Assembly: GCA_963833235.1 (NCBI GenBank)
Contig: CAWHXG010000004.1
Coordinates: forward strand, 322,325-386,324
Reading direction: 5' to 3'
DNA from: CAWHXG01 sp963833235
Lineage (GTDB): Bacteria; Pseudomonadota; Alphaproteobacteria; Rhodobacterales; Rhodobacteraceae
DNA: 64,000 bases
Under the pieces are notes generated by a model that saw only the letters and a program-made list of their open reading frames with translations, was not told the DNA's origin and ran no database searches. How positions within the stretch are numbered: the stretch's first letter is position 1; every line of letters begins with the position of its first letter. A program made the translations under genes and the position numbers. This document shows positions 45,026 through 53,691 of this stretch, one piece after another.

Positions 45026-46156
45026 GTGCCCGTCGCCCCTGAAGCCCCATCGCCGCGCCTGAAGGCCTCCGGGCTGACACGCCGGTTCGGCAATCGCGAT
45101 GTCGTGACGGACGTCTCTCTGCAGGTCGCGGCGGGCGAGGTGCTCTGCCTGCTCGGCCCCTCCGGCTGCGGCAAATCCACAACCCTGCGCCTGCTCGCGG
45201 GGGTCGACGCGCCCGATGCCGGCACGATCGCCGTCGATGGCCGCCTCGTGCAGGGCCCCGCGGTGAGCATCCCGCCCGAGGCGCGCTCCATCGGCCTGAT
45301 GTTCCAGGATTTCGCGCTTTTCCCGCATCTTACCGTGCGGCGCAACATCGCCTTCGGCCTGCGCGGCGCCCGCGCCGAAAAGCGCGCCCGGGTCGACGAG
45401 CTCCTCGAGCGTATCCACCTGCCAGGCTTCGCCGGCGCCTATCCCCACCAGCTCTCGGGGGGCGAGCAGCAGCGCGTGGCGTTGGCCCGCGCCCTGGCCC
45501 CGCGCCCCCGCGTGATGTTGATGGACGAGCCCTTCAGCGGCCTCGACAACCGCCTGCGCGACGGCATCCGCGACGAGACGCTGGGCCTTCTGAAGGAAGA
45601 GGGCGCCGCGGTGATCATGGTCACCCACGAGCCCGAGGAGGCCATGCGCATGGCCGACCGCATTGCGCTGATGCGCGACGGACGGATCGTCCAGCAGGGC
45701 GCGCCCTACAATCTCTACAACGCCCCCGTCGACAAGGCCGCCGCGGCCTTCTTCAGCGACATCAACGTCATCCGGGGCAGGGTCGAGGGCGGGCTGACCC
45801 GCACCGCCTTCGGCGAGTTCCTCGCCCCCGGCCATGCCAACGGCGCCGAGGTCGAGATCGTGATCCGCCCGCAGCACCTGATGCTCGACTTCGACCGCGC
45901 CGGAAACGGCCCCTCGCCGACCCCGCAGGCGGGCGTCCCGGCGCGGGGGCGGGTCCGGCGCGCGCGCTACCTCGGCCGCGAGAGCCTGGTGGAGTTCGAC
46001 ATGGATTTCGACGGCTCGCAGTTGGCCGCCGTGGTGCCTTCGGTCTTCCTGCCGAAGCCCGGCACCGTGCTGTGGCTGATGCTCCGGCGCGAGCGCTGCC
46101 ATGTCTTTCCGGTGCGCCGCGAGGAGGCGCCGGAACCCGACCGGGGTGCTTCGTGA
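45026..46156 (+). CDS. ABC transporter ATP-binding protein (iron/spermidine importer type)
   Basis: A 376-aa ATPase of the FbpC/PotA type. Walker A LLGPSGCGKSTTLRLLAG, Q-loop MFQDFALFPHLT, signature LSGGEQQRVALARALAP and Walker B VMLMDEPFSGLDNRL, H-loop VMVTHEPEEAM, then a C-terminal OB-fold regulatory domain (RPQHLMLDFD). No permease or binding protein lies next to it, so the transported substrate is unknown. The start is a GTG at 45026. Confidence 0.85.
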   Translation: MPVAPEAPSPRLKASGLTRRFGNRDVVTDVSLQVAAGEVLCLLGPSGCGKSTTLRLLAGVDAPDAGTIAVDGRLVQGPAVSIPPEARSIGLMFQDFALFPHLTVRRNIAFGLRGARAEKRARVDELLERIHLPGFAGAYPHQLSGGEQQRVALARALAPRPRVMLMDEPFSGLDNRLRDGIRDETLGLLKEEGAAVIMVTHEPEEAMRMADRIALMRDGRIVQQGAPYNLYNAPVDKAAAAFFSDINVIRGRVEGGLTRTAFGEFLAPGHANGAEVEIVIRPQHLMLDFDRAGNGPSPTPQAGVPARGRVRRARYLGRESLVEFDMDFDGSQLAAVVPSVFLPKPGTVLWLMLRRERCHVFPVRREEAPEPDRGAS

Positions 46157-46327
46157 TCGAGGAAAAGCCCCGCCCGCCCTTTTCGCGCCTTGCACTTGCG
46201 CATATGTCCACTAGTCACGACCGAACGCGCGGCCGCCCTTCCGGCGCTGGCCGCCAGCAACACGCCGCGGCGCCGCCAAGCGGAGGACCCTCCGTCCCGG
46301 CCGCCGCCACCGAGGGGAGACTATGAG

Positions 46328-46648
46328 ATGCTGAACAATATCGGCCTGCCGGGCCTGCTGCTGATCGCCGTCGTCGTGCTGGTCCTCTTCGGGCGCGGCA
46401 AGATCAGCTCGCTCATGGGCGAGGTCGGCAAGGGCATCACCGCCTTCAAGCGCGGCGTCAAGGACGGCACCGCCGAGGCCGCCGAAAACGAAGACCAGGC
46501 CGTCGCTCGCGATCCCGCGCAGCTCGAGCCGGGCCATCCTGCGCCCGCCGCCGCCGCTGCCGAAGGCCCCGGGCAACGCCACGGGACCGAGGTCGAGGCC
46601 GCCCGCGACGTGACGCCCGGCGCCGCCCGTCAGGGAGAGAAGGCCTGA
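46328..46648 (+). CDS. tatA: Twin-arginine translocase subunit TatA
   Basis: Pore-forming Tat subunit, 106 aa. N-terminal membrane helix IGLPGLLLIAVVVLVLFG, then RGKISSLMGEVGKGITAFKR amphipathic helix with the FG boundary; the tail is acidic and Ala-rich, longer than a minimal TatA. GAGGGGAGA lies 7 bases upstream of the ATG. First gene of tatABC. Confidence 0.92.
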   Translation: MLNNIGLPGLLLIAVVVLVLFGRGKISSLMGEVGKGITAFKRGVKDGTAEAAENEDQAVARDPAQLEPGHPAPAAAAAEGPGQRHGTEVEAARDVTPGAARQGEKA

Positions 46649-46678
46649 TCCGGAACCGCGGCTGAGAGGCGGCGCGCC

Positions 46679-47284
46679 ATGCTCGATATCGGTTGGTCGG
46701 AGCTTCTGGTCATCGGGGTGGTGGCGCTGATCGTCGTCGGCCCGAAGGACCTTCCGATGATGTTCCGCACGCTGGGGCGCGTCACCGGGCGAGCCCGGGC
46801 CATGGCACGTGAGTTCACGCAAGCGATGGACCGCGCCGCCGACGAGGCCGGCGTCAAGGAAATGCGCGACGACTTCCGCAAGATCTCCGATCCGCGCAAG
46901 ATGGGTCTCGATGCGTTCGACGATGCGACCTCGGATTTTCGCAACCTGGAGCGCGACATGAAGGCGGGGGATGCCAAGAGGGGGAAGGCCGGTGACGGCA
47001 AGGGCGGGAAAGCCGGGGCCGGCAATGCGGACGTCGCCGCGACCCCGGGCAGCACGCCCCGCAGGCAGGACGGCCCCGAAACGGCCAAGCTGCGCGCCGA
47101 GAAGGCGGAGGCACAGGCCAAGCGCATGACCACGGCTGCGGACTTCGCCGAGGCGAAGGCCGCCCGTGCCGCCGCCGCGCCTACCGACGCCACCGAGGCT
47201 GCCGCCAACGCCGCTGCGGCAGGGCCTGCCACCGCGCCGGCTCCTGCAAGCACGGCCACCCCGAATGCCACACCCCATGACTGA
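46679..47284 (+). CDS. tatB: Twin-arginine translocase subunit TatB
   Basis: Tat receptor subunit, 201 aa. MLDIGWSELLVIGVVALIVV membrane helix with the conserved Glu, then GPKDLPMMFRTLGRVTGRAR; the long C-terminal half is Lys/Ala-rich and low-complexity. Its stop overlaps the tatC start by 8 bases. Confidence 0.92.
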   Translation: MLDIGWSELLVIGVVALIVVGPKDLPMMFRTLGRVTGRARAMAREFTQAMDRAADEAGVKEMRDDFRKISDPRKMGLDAFDDATSDFRNLERDMKAGDAKRGKAGDGKGGKAGAGNADVAATPGSTPRRQDGPETAKLRAEKAEAQAKRMTTAADFAEAKAARAAAAPTDATEAAANAAAAGPATAPAPASTATPNATPHD

Positions 47285-48152
47285 CGAGATCGAAGACAGC
47301 GCCGCCCCGCTCGTCGAGCATCTGGCAGAATTGCGTACCCGGCTCATACGCTCCGTCCTCGCGTTCCTCGTCGGCATGATCATCTGCTTCACCGTCGCCG
47401 AGCCGCTGCTAAACTTCGTCAGTCAGCCCATCGCCGACGTCCTGCGCGCCCGTGGCGAGGACCCGCGGCTGATCTTCACCGCGCCGCAGGAGAAATTCTT
47501 CGTCCTGATCCGGATCTCGCTGATCGGCGGTTTCGCCCTGGCTTTCCCGGTGATCGCCCACCAGCTCTGGCGGTTCGTGGCACCCGGCCTCTACAGGTCC
47601 GAGAAGAACGCCTTTCTGCCTTTCGTCATCTCATCGCCGGCGCTCTTTCTCGTGGGCGCCTCCTTCGCGCATTACGTCGTGACGCCGCTGGCCATGAACT
47701 TCTTCATCGGCTTCTCCGATGCGATCCCGGCGCTGGCCAGCCTGATCGCGGGCGACGGCACGTTCGAGCCCGGCGAGCAGAGCGAGGAATTGCAGACCGT
47801 CTTCCTCGGGTCCGTGCGCAAGTCGCTCGATCTGTCGCTGAAGTTCATCTTTGCCTTCGGCCTCTGCTTCCAGCTGCCGGTGCTGCTGACGCTGATGGGA
47901 AAGGCCGGGCTGGTCACGGCGAAAGGCCTGGGCGAGATGCGCAAGTACGCGGTCGTCGGCATCCTGACCCTCGCGGCGCTCGTCACCCCGCCAGACGTCA
48001 TCACCCAGGTGATCCTCTTCGTCGTAGTCTACGGGCTCTACGAGATCTCCATCCAGCTCGTCGCCCGCGTGGATCGCCGGCGCGAGGCCGATCTGCGCGC
48101 ACAGGGCCTGTGGGACGACGAGACCGACGGCGCCGACGCTCCCGATGCCTGA
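47277..48152 (+). CDS. tatC: Twin-arginine translocase subunit TatC
   Basis: Six-helix Tat core protein, 291 aa, that binds twin-arginine signal peptides. Conserved APLVEHLAELRTRLIRSV (first cytoplasmic loop), FTAPQEKFFVLIRISLIGGF, GLYRSEKNAFLPF and the late FAFGLCFQLPVLLTLMG helix. It overlaps tatB and the DUF815 gene. Confidence 0.95.
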   Translation: MTDEIEDSAAPLVEHLAELRTRLIRSVLAFLVGMIICFTVAEPLLNFVSQPIADVLRARGEDPRLIFTAPQEKFFVLIRISLIGGFALAFPVIAHQLWRFVAPGLYRSEKNAFLPFVISSPALFLVGASFAHYVVTPLAMNFFIGFSDAIPALASLIAGDGTFEPGEQSEELQTVFLGSVRKSLDLSLKFIFAFGLCFQLPVLLTLMGKAGLVTAKGLGEMRKYAVVGILTLAALVTPPDVITQVILFVVVYGLYEISIQLVARVDRRREADLRAQGLWDDETDGADAPDA

Positions 48153-49006
48153 CGGGCGCGAACCGGGCGATACCACGGCGCTGATCCGCATCGCCGAGGC
48201 GCTGGAACGCGCCGCGCCCGCCGCTGCCGGTGCCCGACATGGCGGCCGCCGACGCGTTCGTCTGGCATGTGGACCCCGATCGCCTGGCGCCCGTGCCGCG
48301 GGTGAACCGGATCGGCCTGCCGCTGCTTGTCGGCGTCGACCGCGCCCGCGACACGCTTCTCGCCAACACGCTGCAATTCGCCCGCGGCCTGCCCGCCAAC
48401 AACGCGTTGCTCTGGGGCGCGCGGGGCATGGGCAAGTCGAGCCTGGTGAAGGCGATCCATGCGGAGGTTCTGGACCAGGGGGTCGCGCTGAAGATCGTCG
48501 AGGTCCAGCGCGAAGACCTTCCCAGCATCGGGCGCCTTCTGGCGATCCTGCGCGGGCTGCCGGCCCGCGTGCTGCTCTTCTGCGACGATCTGAGCTTCAG
48601 CCACGACGACGAGCACTACAAGAGCCTCAAGGCGGTGCTGGATGGCGGTATCGAGGGGCGTCCCGACAACGTCATCCTCTACGCCACGTCGAACCGGCGT
48701 CATCTGATGCCCCGCGACATGATCGAGAACGAACGCGGCAGCGCCATCTCGCCGGGCGAGGCGGTGGAAGAGAAGGTTTCGCTCTCCGACAGGTTCGGCC
48801 TGTGGCTGGGCTTCCACGCCTGCAGCCAGGAGGAATATCTGGAGATGGTGGCCGGCTATTGCGCAGCCTATGGCGTGACGGCCGATCCACAGGCGGTACG
48901 CGCCGAGGCGCTGGAGTGGGCGATCACCCGCGGGTCGCGGTCGGGGCGGGTGGCATGGCAGTTCTTCACGGATCTGGCCGGCAGACAGGGCGTGACGCTC
49001 GGCTGA
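48145..49006 (+). CDS. DUF815 AAA+ ATPase, one frameshift
   Basis: ATPase of the DUF815 family, about 286 aa. Walker A WGARGMGKSSLVKA, Walker B VLLFCDDLSF and the sensor-like VILYATSNRRHLMPRDM are clear. The N-terminus (LIRIAEALERAAP) and the body (PDMAAADAFVWHVDPDRL) are in different frames; a base is missing or extra near 48220. Its ATG at 48145 overlaps the end of tatC. The cellular function is unknown. Confidence 0.75.
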
Positions 49007-49027
49007 CAAGGGGTAGCGGCCGGGAGA

Positions 49028-49135
49028 GATCCTCGGGTCGAGCCAGAGAATGACCGTTCAATCACGCCGGCGCCTCCGATCCAGGACGCCCCCCGGCAAA
49101 TCGCGGCTGTCATCCTCGGGCTCGACCCGAGGATC
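49028..49135. repeat. REP-like inverted repeat pair
   Basis: A perfect 17-bp inverted repeat: GATCCTCGGGTCGAGCC (49028-49044) and its complement (49119-49135). The right arm itself folds: ATCCTCGGG-CTCGA-CCCGAGGAT at 49112-49134. The core CCTCGGGTCGAGCC resembles extragenic palindromes common in alphaproteobacteria. Between DUF815 and the convergent nlpD-like gene. Confidence 0.65.
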
Positions 49136-49156
49136 ATCCGCATTCGCGCCCGGCGT

Positions 49157-50368
49157 CTACTGCGAGAGGAAGTCCACCGGGTCGAGGCTGTCGAAGCCCC
49201 GCCGCACCTCGAAACGCAGGAAGGCCGGGTCGGCGGCGCGCACGGCCGCGATGTCCTGCCCGCGGCGCACGGAGGCGCCCTTGGCCACCTTGATGTCGTC
49301 GATGTTGGCGTAGACCGTCAGCAGCCCGTCGTCGTGGCGCAGCACCAGGATCGGCACCTGATCCACGTCGCGGGTGATCGCCGCCACCGTGCCATCCGCC
49401 GCCGCGCGCACCGGCGTGCCGGCGGGGGCGGCGAAATCGAGCCCCTCGTTCTTGCCCTTGTCGTAGCCCCGGATGATCCGGCCCGAGACCGGCTGCCCCA
49501 GGCGGGTGGTATCGGACGCGGCCGTCCGGGTGCCGGCGAGTGCGCCCGAGGGCGCGGCGGCGGGGGGCTGGCTGGCCGGCGCGACCACTTCCGCCGGCTG
49601 CGGGGCGCTCGCTGAAGGCGGCACCGGCGTGGCGGAGCCGGCGCCGGGCGGTTCGGGCAGGACGGCCGTCCGCGTCGGCGCGGCGGTGTTCGGCACCGGG
49701 ATCAGCAAGGTCTGCCCCTCGCGCACCGTCAGCGAGGCGTCAAGCGCGTTCCAGTCCGAGAGCGCGCGCACGGAGGTGTCGTAGAGCCGGGCGATGGAAT
49801 AGGCGGTCTCGCCTCGCACCACCGTATGGCGCTGCGGGGTCGGCCCGGGGCCGGCCGCCGGCGCCGAGCTGGTGACCCGTGCGGGCGTTCGCGGCGCCGC
49901 CGCGGGCGTGCCCCCGGCGCCGCTTCCGCCGCCGGCCTCCGCGCGGTCGAGCGCGTTGCCGGCCAGGGTCGCCACGTCGATGCCGCCGCCGGGCGAGAGG
50001 GCCGTGCCGCCGTCGCCGGGGGCCACGGTATCCACCCGCCGGGGCAGCAGCACCAGCTCTCCGGGGCGCAGCGCCGCCTCTTGCGGCAGGCCGTTGGCGC
50101 GGGCCAGATTGGCGGGGTCGAGCCCCAGGCGCCCGGCGATCATGGTCACCGTGTCTCCGCCGCGCGCCTCGGCGACCTGATAGGTGGGATACGAGATGAC
50201 GCCACGGGCATCCGCCTGCGGCCGCTCTGCCACCGGTTGTCGCTGCGGGCCGGAGCTGTCGAGGTTGCCCACCCCGGGCAGGTTGACGTTGGCACAGCCA
50301 GCCGCGGCCAGAAGGGTGACCCCCAGCAGCATCGCCCGACCGGCGCTTCGCGTCGTTTGCCCGTTCAT
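49157..50368 (-). CDS. NlpD-like lipoprotein: two LysM domains and a degenerate LytM domain
   Basis: Outer-envelope lipoprotein, 403 aa, with lipobox LLAAAGC. Two LysM domains: YQVAEARGGDTVTMIAGRLG (about 65-110) and HTVVRGETAYSIARLYDTSV (about 195-240), each binding peptidoglycan. The C-terminal LytM/M23 fold reads GLDFAAPAGTPVRAAADGTV, but Asn-Glu stands where the zinc His should be and the last motif YANIDDI lacks its His, so it is probably not a peptidase but an amidase activator as in NlpD/EnvC. Part of surE-pcm-nlpD. Confidence 0.85.
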   Translation of the reverse strand: MNGQTTRSAGRAMLLGVTLLAAAGCANVNLPGVGNLDSSGPQRQPVAERPQADARGVISYPTYQVAEARGGDTVTMIAGRLGLDPANLARANGLPQEAALRPGELVLLPRRVDTVAPGDGGTALSPGGGIDVATLAGNALDRAEAGGGSGAGGTPAAAPRTPARVTSSAPAAGPGPTPQRHTVVRGETAYSIARLYDTSVRALSDWNALDASLTVREGQTLLIPVPNTAAPTRTAVLPEPPGAGSATPVPPSASAPQPAEVVAPASQPPAAAPSGALAGTRTAASDTTRLGQPVSGRIIRGYDKGKNEGLDFAAPAGTPVRAAADGTVAAITRDVDQVPILVLRHDDGLLTVYANIDDIKVAKGASVRRGQDIAAVRAADPAFLRFEVRRGFDSLDPVDFLSQ

Positions 50369-51003
50369 TCCTGGCCCAGCCCTTCCAGCAGCGGCACGAA
50401 GCGCACCGGCGTCAGTTCCTCGTAGTCGATCCCGGTCTCGGTGCGTACCGCCTTGATCAGCGTCTGCACGGTGTCGGACTGCCCAACCGGGACGACCATG
50501 ATACCTCCCACGCGCAACTGCGCCAAGAGGGGCCCGGGCGGATCCTCGGCCGCGGCGGTCACCAGGATCCGGTCGAACGGCGCCTGGCCCGGCAGGCCGT
50601 ACGAGCCGTCGGCGGTGAAGACCGTGACGTTCGCCAGATCGAGCGCGCGCAGCCGCGCCTCCGCCGCTTCCGCCAGCCGCCGGTGCCTGTCGACCGTGTA
50701 GACCCGACGCGCCAGATGGCTGAGGATCGCCGCCTGGTAGCCCGATCCGGTGCCGATCTCGAGCACCGTGTCGCGCGGCCCAACCTGCAGCGCCTGGGTC
50801 ATCCGGCCGACGACCGAAGGCTGGCTGATCGTCTGGCCGCAGGGAATGGGCAGGGGCATGTCGTCGTAGGCGCGATATTCGAAGGTGCCGCGCACGAAGG
50901 CGCCGCGATCGACCTTCTCCATGGCGTTCAGCACCCGCGCGTCGGTCACGCCTTTCGATCGCAACGCGTAGACGAAGGCCATCTTGCGGGTGGCCGGGTC
51001 CAT
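50365..51003 (-). CDS. pcm: Protein-L-isoaspartate O-methyltransferase
   Basis: Repairs isoaspartyl residues in aged proteins with S-adenosylmethionine, 212 aa. The SAM site VLEIGTGSGYQAAILSHLAR and the PLPIPCGQTISQPSVVGRMT segment are both present; post-I motif YTVDRHRRL follows. It shares one base with surE upstream and overlaps the nlpD-like start (ATGA). Confidence 0.94.
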   Translation of the reverse strand: MDPATRKMAFVYALRSKGVTDARVLNAMEKVDRGAFVRGTFEYRAYDDMPLPIPCGQTISQPSVVGRMTQALQVGPRDTVLEIGTGSGYQAAILSHLARRVYTVDRHRRLAEAAEARLRALDLANVTVFTADGSYGLPGQAPFDRILVTAAAEDPPGPLLAQLRVGGIMVVPVGQSDTVQTLIKAVRTETGIDYEELTPVRFVPLLEGLGQE

Positions 51004-51788
51004 CACGCGAAGCGCGCCCTGAGCGCATCGAGCGTGTCGTGGGCGGTCATGTCGCAGCGCAGCGGCGTGACCGAGATGTAGCCTGCGAGGTTCTCGCTCA
51101 CGTCGGTGCCGGGGCCGGTCTCGACCGCCTGCGCCGGGCCCTGCACCCAGAGGAAGCGGCGCCCCGAGGGTGCCTCTGCTGGCAGCACTGAGAAGGGCGC
51201 GGCATCGCGAAAGCCCTGCGCGGTGATCCGCATCCCCGCCACGTCGTCCGCGGCCACGGGGGGGAAGTTGACGTTGTAGAAAAGCCGGTAGCCCGAGGTC
51301 TCCCAAAGCCCGCGGTCGAGCAGGTCGCGGATCAACCGGGCGCCGAGGGTGGCGGCGGCCTCGAACGGGTTCTCCAGCGTCGCGGTCGCCGGCCCCAGGA
51401 ACTGCGAGAGCGCGATGGCGGGAAGACCCTGCAGCGCGGCTTCCATGGCGCCGCCGACGGTGCCGGAATAGACCACGTTCTGCCCCGCATTGTTGCCGCG
51501 GTTGATCCCCGACAGCACCAGGTCCGGCAGCGCCCCGGCCATTACGTCGTGAATGCCGGCAAGGACGCAATCCGCTGGGGAGCCCTCGGCGGCGAAGCGG
51601 CGCGGCGCCAGTTCGGCGATCATCGTGGGGTGGGTGTAGCTGATGCAATGGCCGACGCCCGATTGCTCGAAGGCCGGCGCGACCGTCCAGACCTCGCCGC
51701 CGGGGCCGGCGATCTCGGTGGCGATCTCGTGCAGCACGGCCAGGCCGGGGGCGTTGATGCCGTCGTCGTTGGTGATGAGAATGCGCAT
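51003..51788 (-). CDS. surE: 5'/3'-nucleotidase SurE
   Basis: Metal-dependent nucleotidase, 261 aa, acting on nucleoside monophosphates. MRILITNDDGINAPGLAVLH holds the Asp pair that binds metal, and LVLSGINRGNNAGQNVVYSG is the second metal loop; AEGSPADCVLAG is also typical. Overlaps pcm by one base; classic surE-pcm-nlpD order. Confidence 0.95.
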   Translation of the reverse strand: MRILITNDDGINAPGLAVLHEIATEIAGPGGEVWTVAPAFEQSGVGHCISYTHPTMIAELAPRRFAAEGSPADCVLAGIHDVMAGALPDLVLSGINRGNNAGQNVVYSGTVGGAMEAALQGLPAIALSQFLGPATATLENPFEAAATLGARLIRDLLDRGLWETSGYRLFYNVNFPPVAADDVAGMRITAQGFRDAAPFSVLPAEAPSGRRFLWVQGPAQAVETGPGTDVSENLAGYISVTPLRCDMTAHDTLDALRARFA

Positions 51789-51883
51789 GCCCGACCCTGC
51801 CTGAGATGCCGTCTGATTAGGGCAGGGGGCGCGTGGGGTAAAGCGCTCCTGCAGGAGCGGATGCCGCGCTGATCGGTGGGGGC

Positions 51884-51920
51884 GGGAGCCTCCGGCGGGG
51901 ATATTTAGGAGGCAAAGAGG
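51884..51920 (-). repeat. Intergenic repeat, copy B, overlapping an SDR stop codon
   Basis: On the minus strand CTCTTTGCCTCCTAAATATC then CCCGCCGGAGGCTCCC. The TAA in AAATATC... is the stop codon of the SDR gene. The same CTCTTTGCCT(C)...AAATATCCC core is seen in copy C at 58702, and the AAATATCCC core in copy A at 44851. Its arms GGGAGCCTCC and GGAGGC pair weakly. Confidence 0.55.
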
Positions 51921-52606
51921 TGCGGCGCGCCGGGATCGGGAAGGAGGGCGCTTGCAGCCTTGGCGCAGGGCGTGAGCGCGCCACGGTCCTCGCCCGGGAA
52001 GAAACGGGCGCGGGTGGCCGTGGGCATGGGCGGCGGGCACGCGATGTGGATGGCGGGGCCGTGGCGCGCGGTCTCGGCGGCCCAGGAGCGGGCGAGCGCC
52101 ATTTGGGCGGCCTTGGTGGAGCCGTAGCTGCCGAAGAACTTCTGCCCGGCGCGGGGGTCGTCGAAGAAGAGCGCGGCGGCGTTCGGGTGCCCCCGCAGGA
52201 GCGGCGCGACGTAGCCGATCAGCCGCCGCGTCGCCTCGACGTTGATGGCCCAGCTCTTCTCCCAGTCGCGCGCGGCGATCTGATCGGCCGGGGTGAGGGG
52301 CGCGGCGTGGATGGCGGCATGGATCCAGAGCCCCGCCCCTCCCCAGCGGTCGTGGATGCCGCGGCACAGATGCTGCATGGCGGCATCGTCGGTCACGTCC
52401 ATCGGGGCGAGCGTCGCGGTACCGCCGGCGGCGCGGATCCGGTCGTCGAGCTCTTCCAGCGCCCCGGTGGTCCGCGCCACCGCGACCACGTGCCAACCCG
52501 CGCCGCCGAGCCGTTCGGCCAGTGCCGCGCCGAGCCCGCGCGAGGCGCCGGTGACGAGGGCGAGGCGGGGCGGCTTTGAGGGCGACTGGGCATCGGGCGG
52601 GGTCAT
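51905..52606 (-). CDS. SDR-family oxidoreductase
   Basis: Short-chain dehydrogenase, 233 aa. NAD(P) loop LVTGASRGLGAALAERLG and the catalytic YGSTK (Tyr-x-x-x-Lys) with a preceding Ser-rich strand. The substrate is unknown. The start at 52606 (MTPPDAQSPSKPPR) has GGCAGGAA upstream; the frame continues to 52642 but is not needed. The stop lies in repeat copy B. Confidence 0.82.
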   Translation of the reverse strand: MTPPDAQSPSKPPRLALVTGASRGLGAALAERLGGAGWHVVAVARTTGALEELDDRIRAAGGTATLAPMDVTDDAAMQHLCRGIHDRWGGAGLWIHAAIHAAPLTPADQIAARDWEKSWAINVEATRRLIGYVAPLLRGHPNAAALFFDDPRAGQKFFGSYGSTKAAQMALARSWAAETARHGPAIHIACPPPMPTATRARFFPGEDRGALTPCAKAASALLPDPGAPHLFAS

Positions 52607-52682
52607 GGCCGCGTTCCTGCCTTGGCCGGGGGCTGGACGCAAGCGGGCGCGAGGCAGGGGGCGGGCGCGGGACCGGGCTCGC

Positions 52683-52711
52683 TTGACTTCGGCGGCCCCA
52701 TTGCGAACAAA
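52683..52711 (+). promoter_or_regulatory. Candidate promoter of bioY
   Basis: TTGACT at 52683-52688, 17 bases, AACAAA at 52706-52711, 35 bases before the bioY ATG. No TTATCTATAA-like BioR site was seen nearby. Confidence 0.4.
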
Positions 52712-52746
52712 CGGGGGTGAACGTACCGGCGACGAAGGGATGCCCC

Positions 52747-53334
52747 ATGGCCCGCGAGATGACGCTTACCGATGCCCTTGTGCCCCACGGGATCCGCGCC
52801 GGCGGCCTGCCCGCGCAGGCGGCGCTGATCCTCGCGGGGTCGCTGCTCGTCGCGGCCTCCGCCCAGGTCGAGGTGCCGATGGTGCCGGTGCCGATGTCGC
52901 TGCAGACGCTGGCCGTCTCGGCGGTCGGGCTGGCCTACGGCGCGCGGCTCGCCGCGTTGACGCTGATCGCCTATCTCGCCCAGGGCGCCATCGGACTGCC
53001 TGTCTTTTCGGGCGGCGGCGCCGGGCTGGTGCATCTCTTCGGACCGACCTCGGGCTATCTCTTCGGCTTCGTCGCGATGGCCTGGGCCACGGGCTGGCTG
53101 GCCGAGCACGGGCTTGGCCGGGGCGTCGGGCGGCTCACGCTGGCGGCGCTGATCCCGGCGGCGGGGCTTTTCGTGCCCGGCGCGCTCTGGCTCTGGGCGA
53201 TCACGCCGCTCAGCCTTTCGGGTGCCGTTGCCGCGGGCGTTACGCCGTTCCTGCTCGGCGGGCTGGTAAAGTCGGTGCTCGCCGCCCTTGCCGTCGCCGG
53301 CGGCTGGAGCCTAGCGCGCAAGCGCGGTGTCTGA
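52747..53334 (+). CDS. bioY: Biotin transporter BioY
   Basis: S component of an ECF-type or stand-alone biotin importer, 195 aa, six helices. VPMVPVPMSLQTLAVSAVGL and GLPVFSGGGAGLVHLFGPTS GYL are the biotin-site signatures (read as GLPVFSGGGAGLVHLFGP then TSGYL). Starts with AAGGGA 7 bases upstream. No bioM/bioN beside it, so it may work alone or with shared energising subunits. It can supply biotin for MCC. Confidence 0.92.
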   Translation: MAREMTLTDALVPHGIRAGGLPAQAALILAGSLLVAASAQVEVPMVPVPMSLQTLAVSAVGLAYGARLAALTLIAYLAQGAIGLPVFSGGGAGLVHLFGPTSGYLFGFVAMAWATGWLAEHGLGRGVGRLTLAALIPAAGLFVPGALWLWAITPLSLSGAVAAGVTPFLLGGLVKSVLAALAVAGGWSLARKRGV

Positions 53335-53368
53335 GCTCCAGAAGGACACCGGGGAGACTTGGCGACGA

Positions 53369-53392
53369 CCGGCTTGCCCTGGGCGAAGCCGG
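53369..53392. terminator. Hairpin after bioY
   Basis: CCGGCTT (53369-53375), 10-base loop, AAGCCGG (53386-53392), between convergent bioY and the 86-aa gene. No T-run. Confidence 0.4.
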
Positions 53393-53402
53393 GCGGCTGG
53401 GC

Positions 53403-53663
53403 CTAGCGCCCGTTGCCGTCCCGCGCCGCATCCATTGCTTGCGTCAGCGCCCCGGGCTCGATCCTGACGCCGGTCTCCGCCTCGACAATGTGGGCGATCT
53501 CCGCGTCGTCATGTCCCGCGGCATGCATCTGATCGATCTCGTCCCCGAGCATCCGCGCGAAGTCGCGCATGTCGAAGCGCTCTTCGCCCATCCCGAGCCG
53601 ATCGCGCAGCCGGGCGCGGACCTTTAGGGACTGTTCGAGCGTGAAATGCAGGTCATCGGCCAT
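53403..53663 (-). CDS. Conserved small acidic protein, function unknown
   Basis: An 86-aa protein beginning MADDLHFTLEQSLKVRARLR, rich in Asp, Glu and Met, mostly helical, with no membrane segment. I do not recognise a family. GAGAGGATCC stands upstream of the ATG. It lies 28 bases after the purF stop on the same strand and may be cotranscribed with purF. Confidence 0.6.
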   Translation of the reverse strand: MADDLHFTLEQSLKVRARLRDRLGMGEERFDMRDFARMLGDEIDQMHAAGHDDAEIAHIVEAETGVRIEPGALTQAMDAARDGNGR

Positions 53664-53691
53664 CGGTGGATCCTCTCGAGTGCATCGGGAC

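Noticed and set aside
44999..45043. 14-codon ORF (MTKRSCRKSSARRP) upstream of the ABC ATPase as a regulatory leader peptide
   Set aside because: No terminator or antiterminator pair follows it; only its position near a candidate promoter is suggestive.
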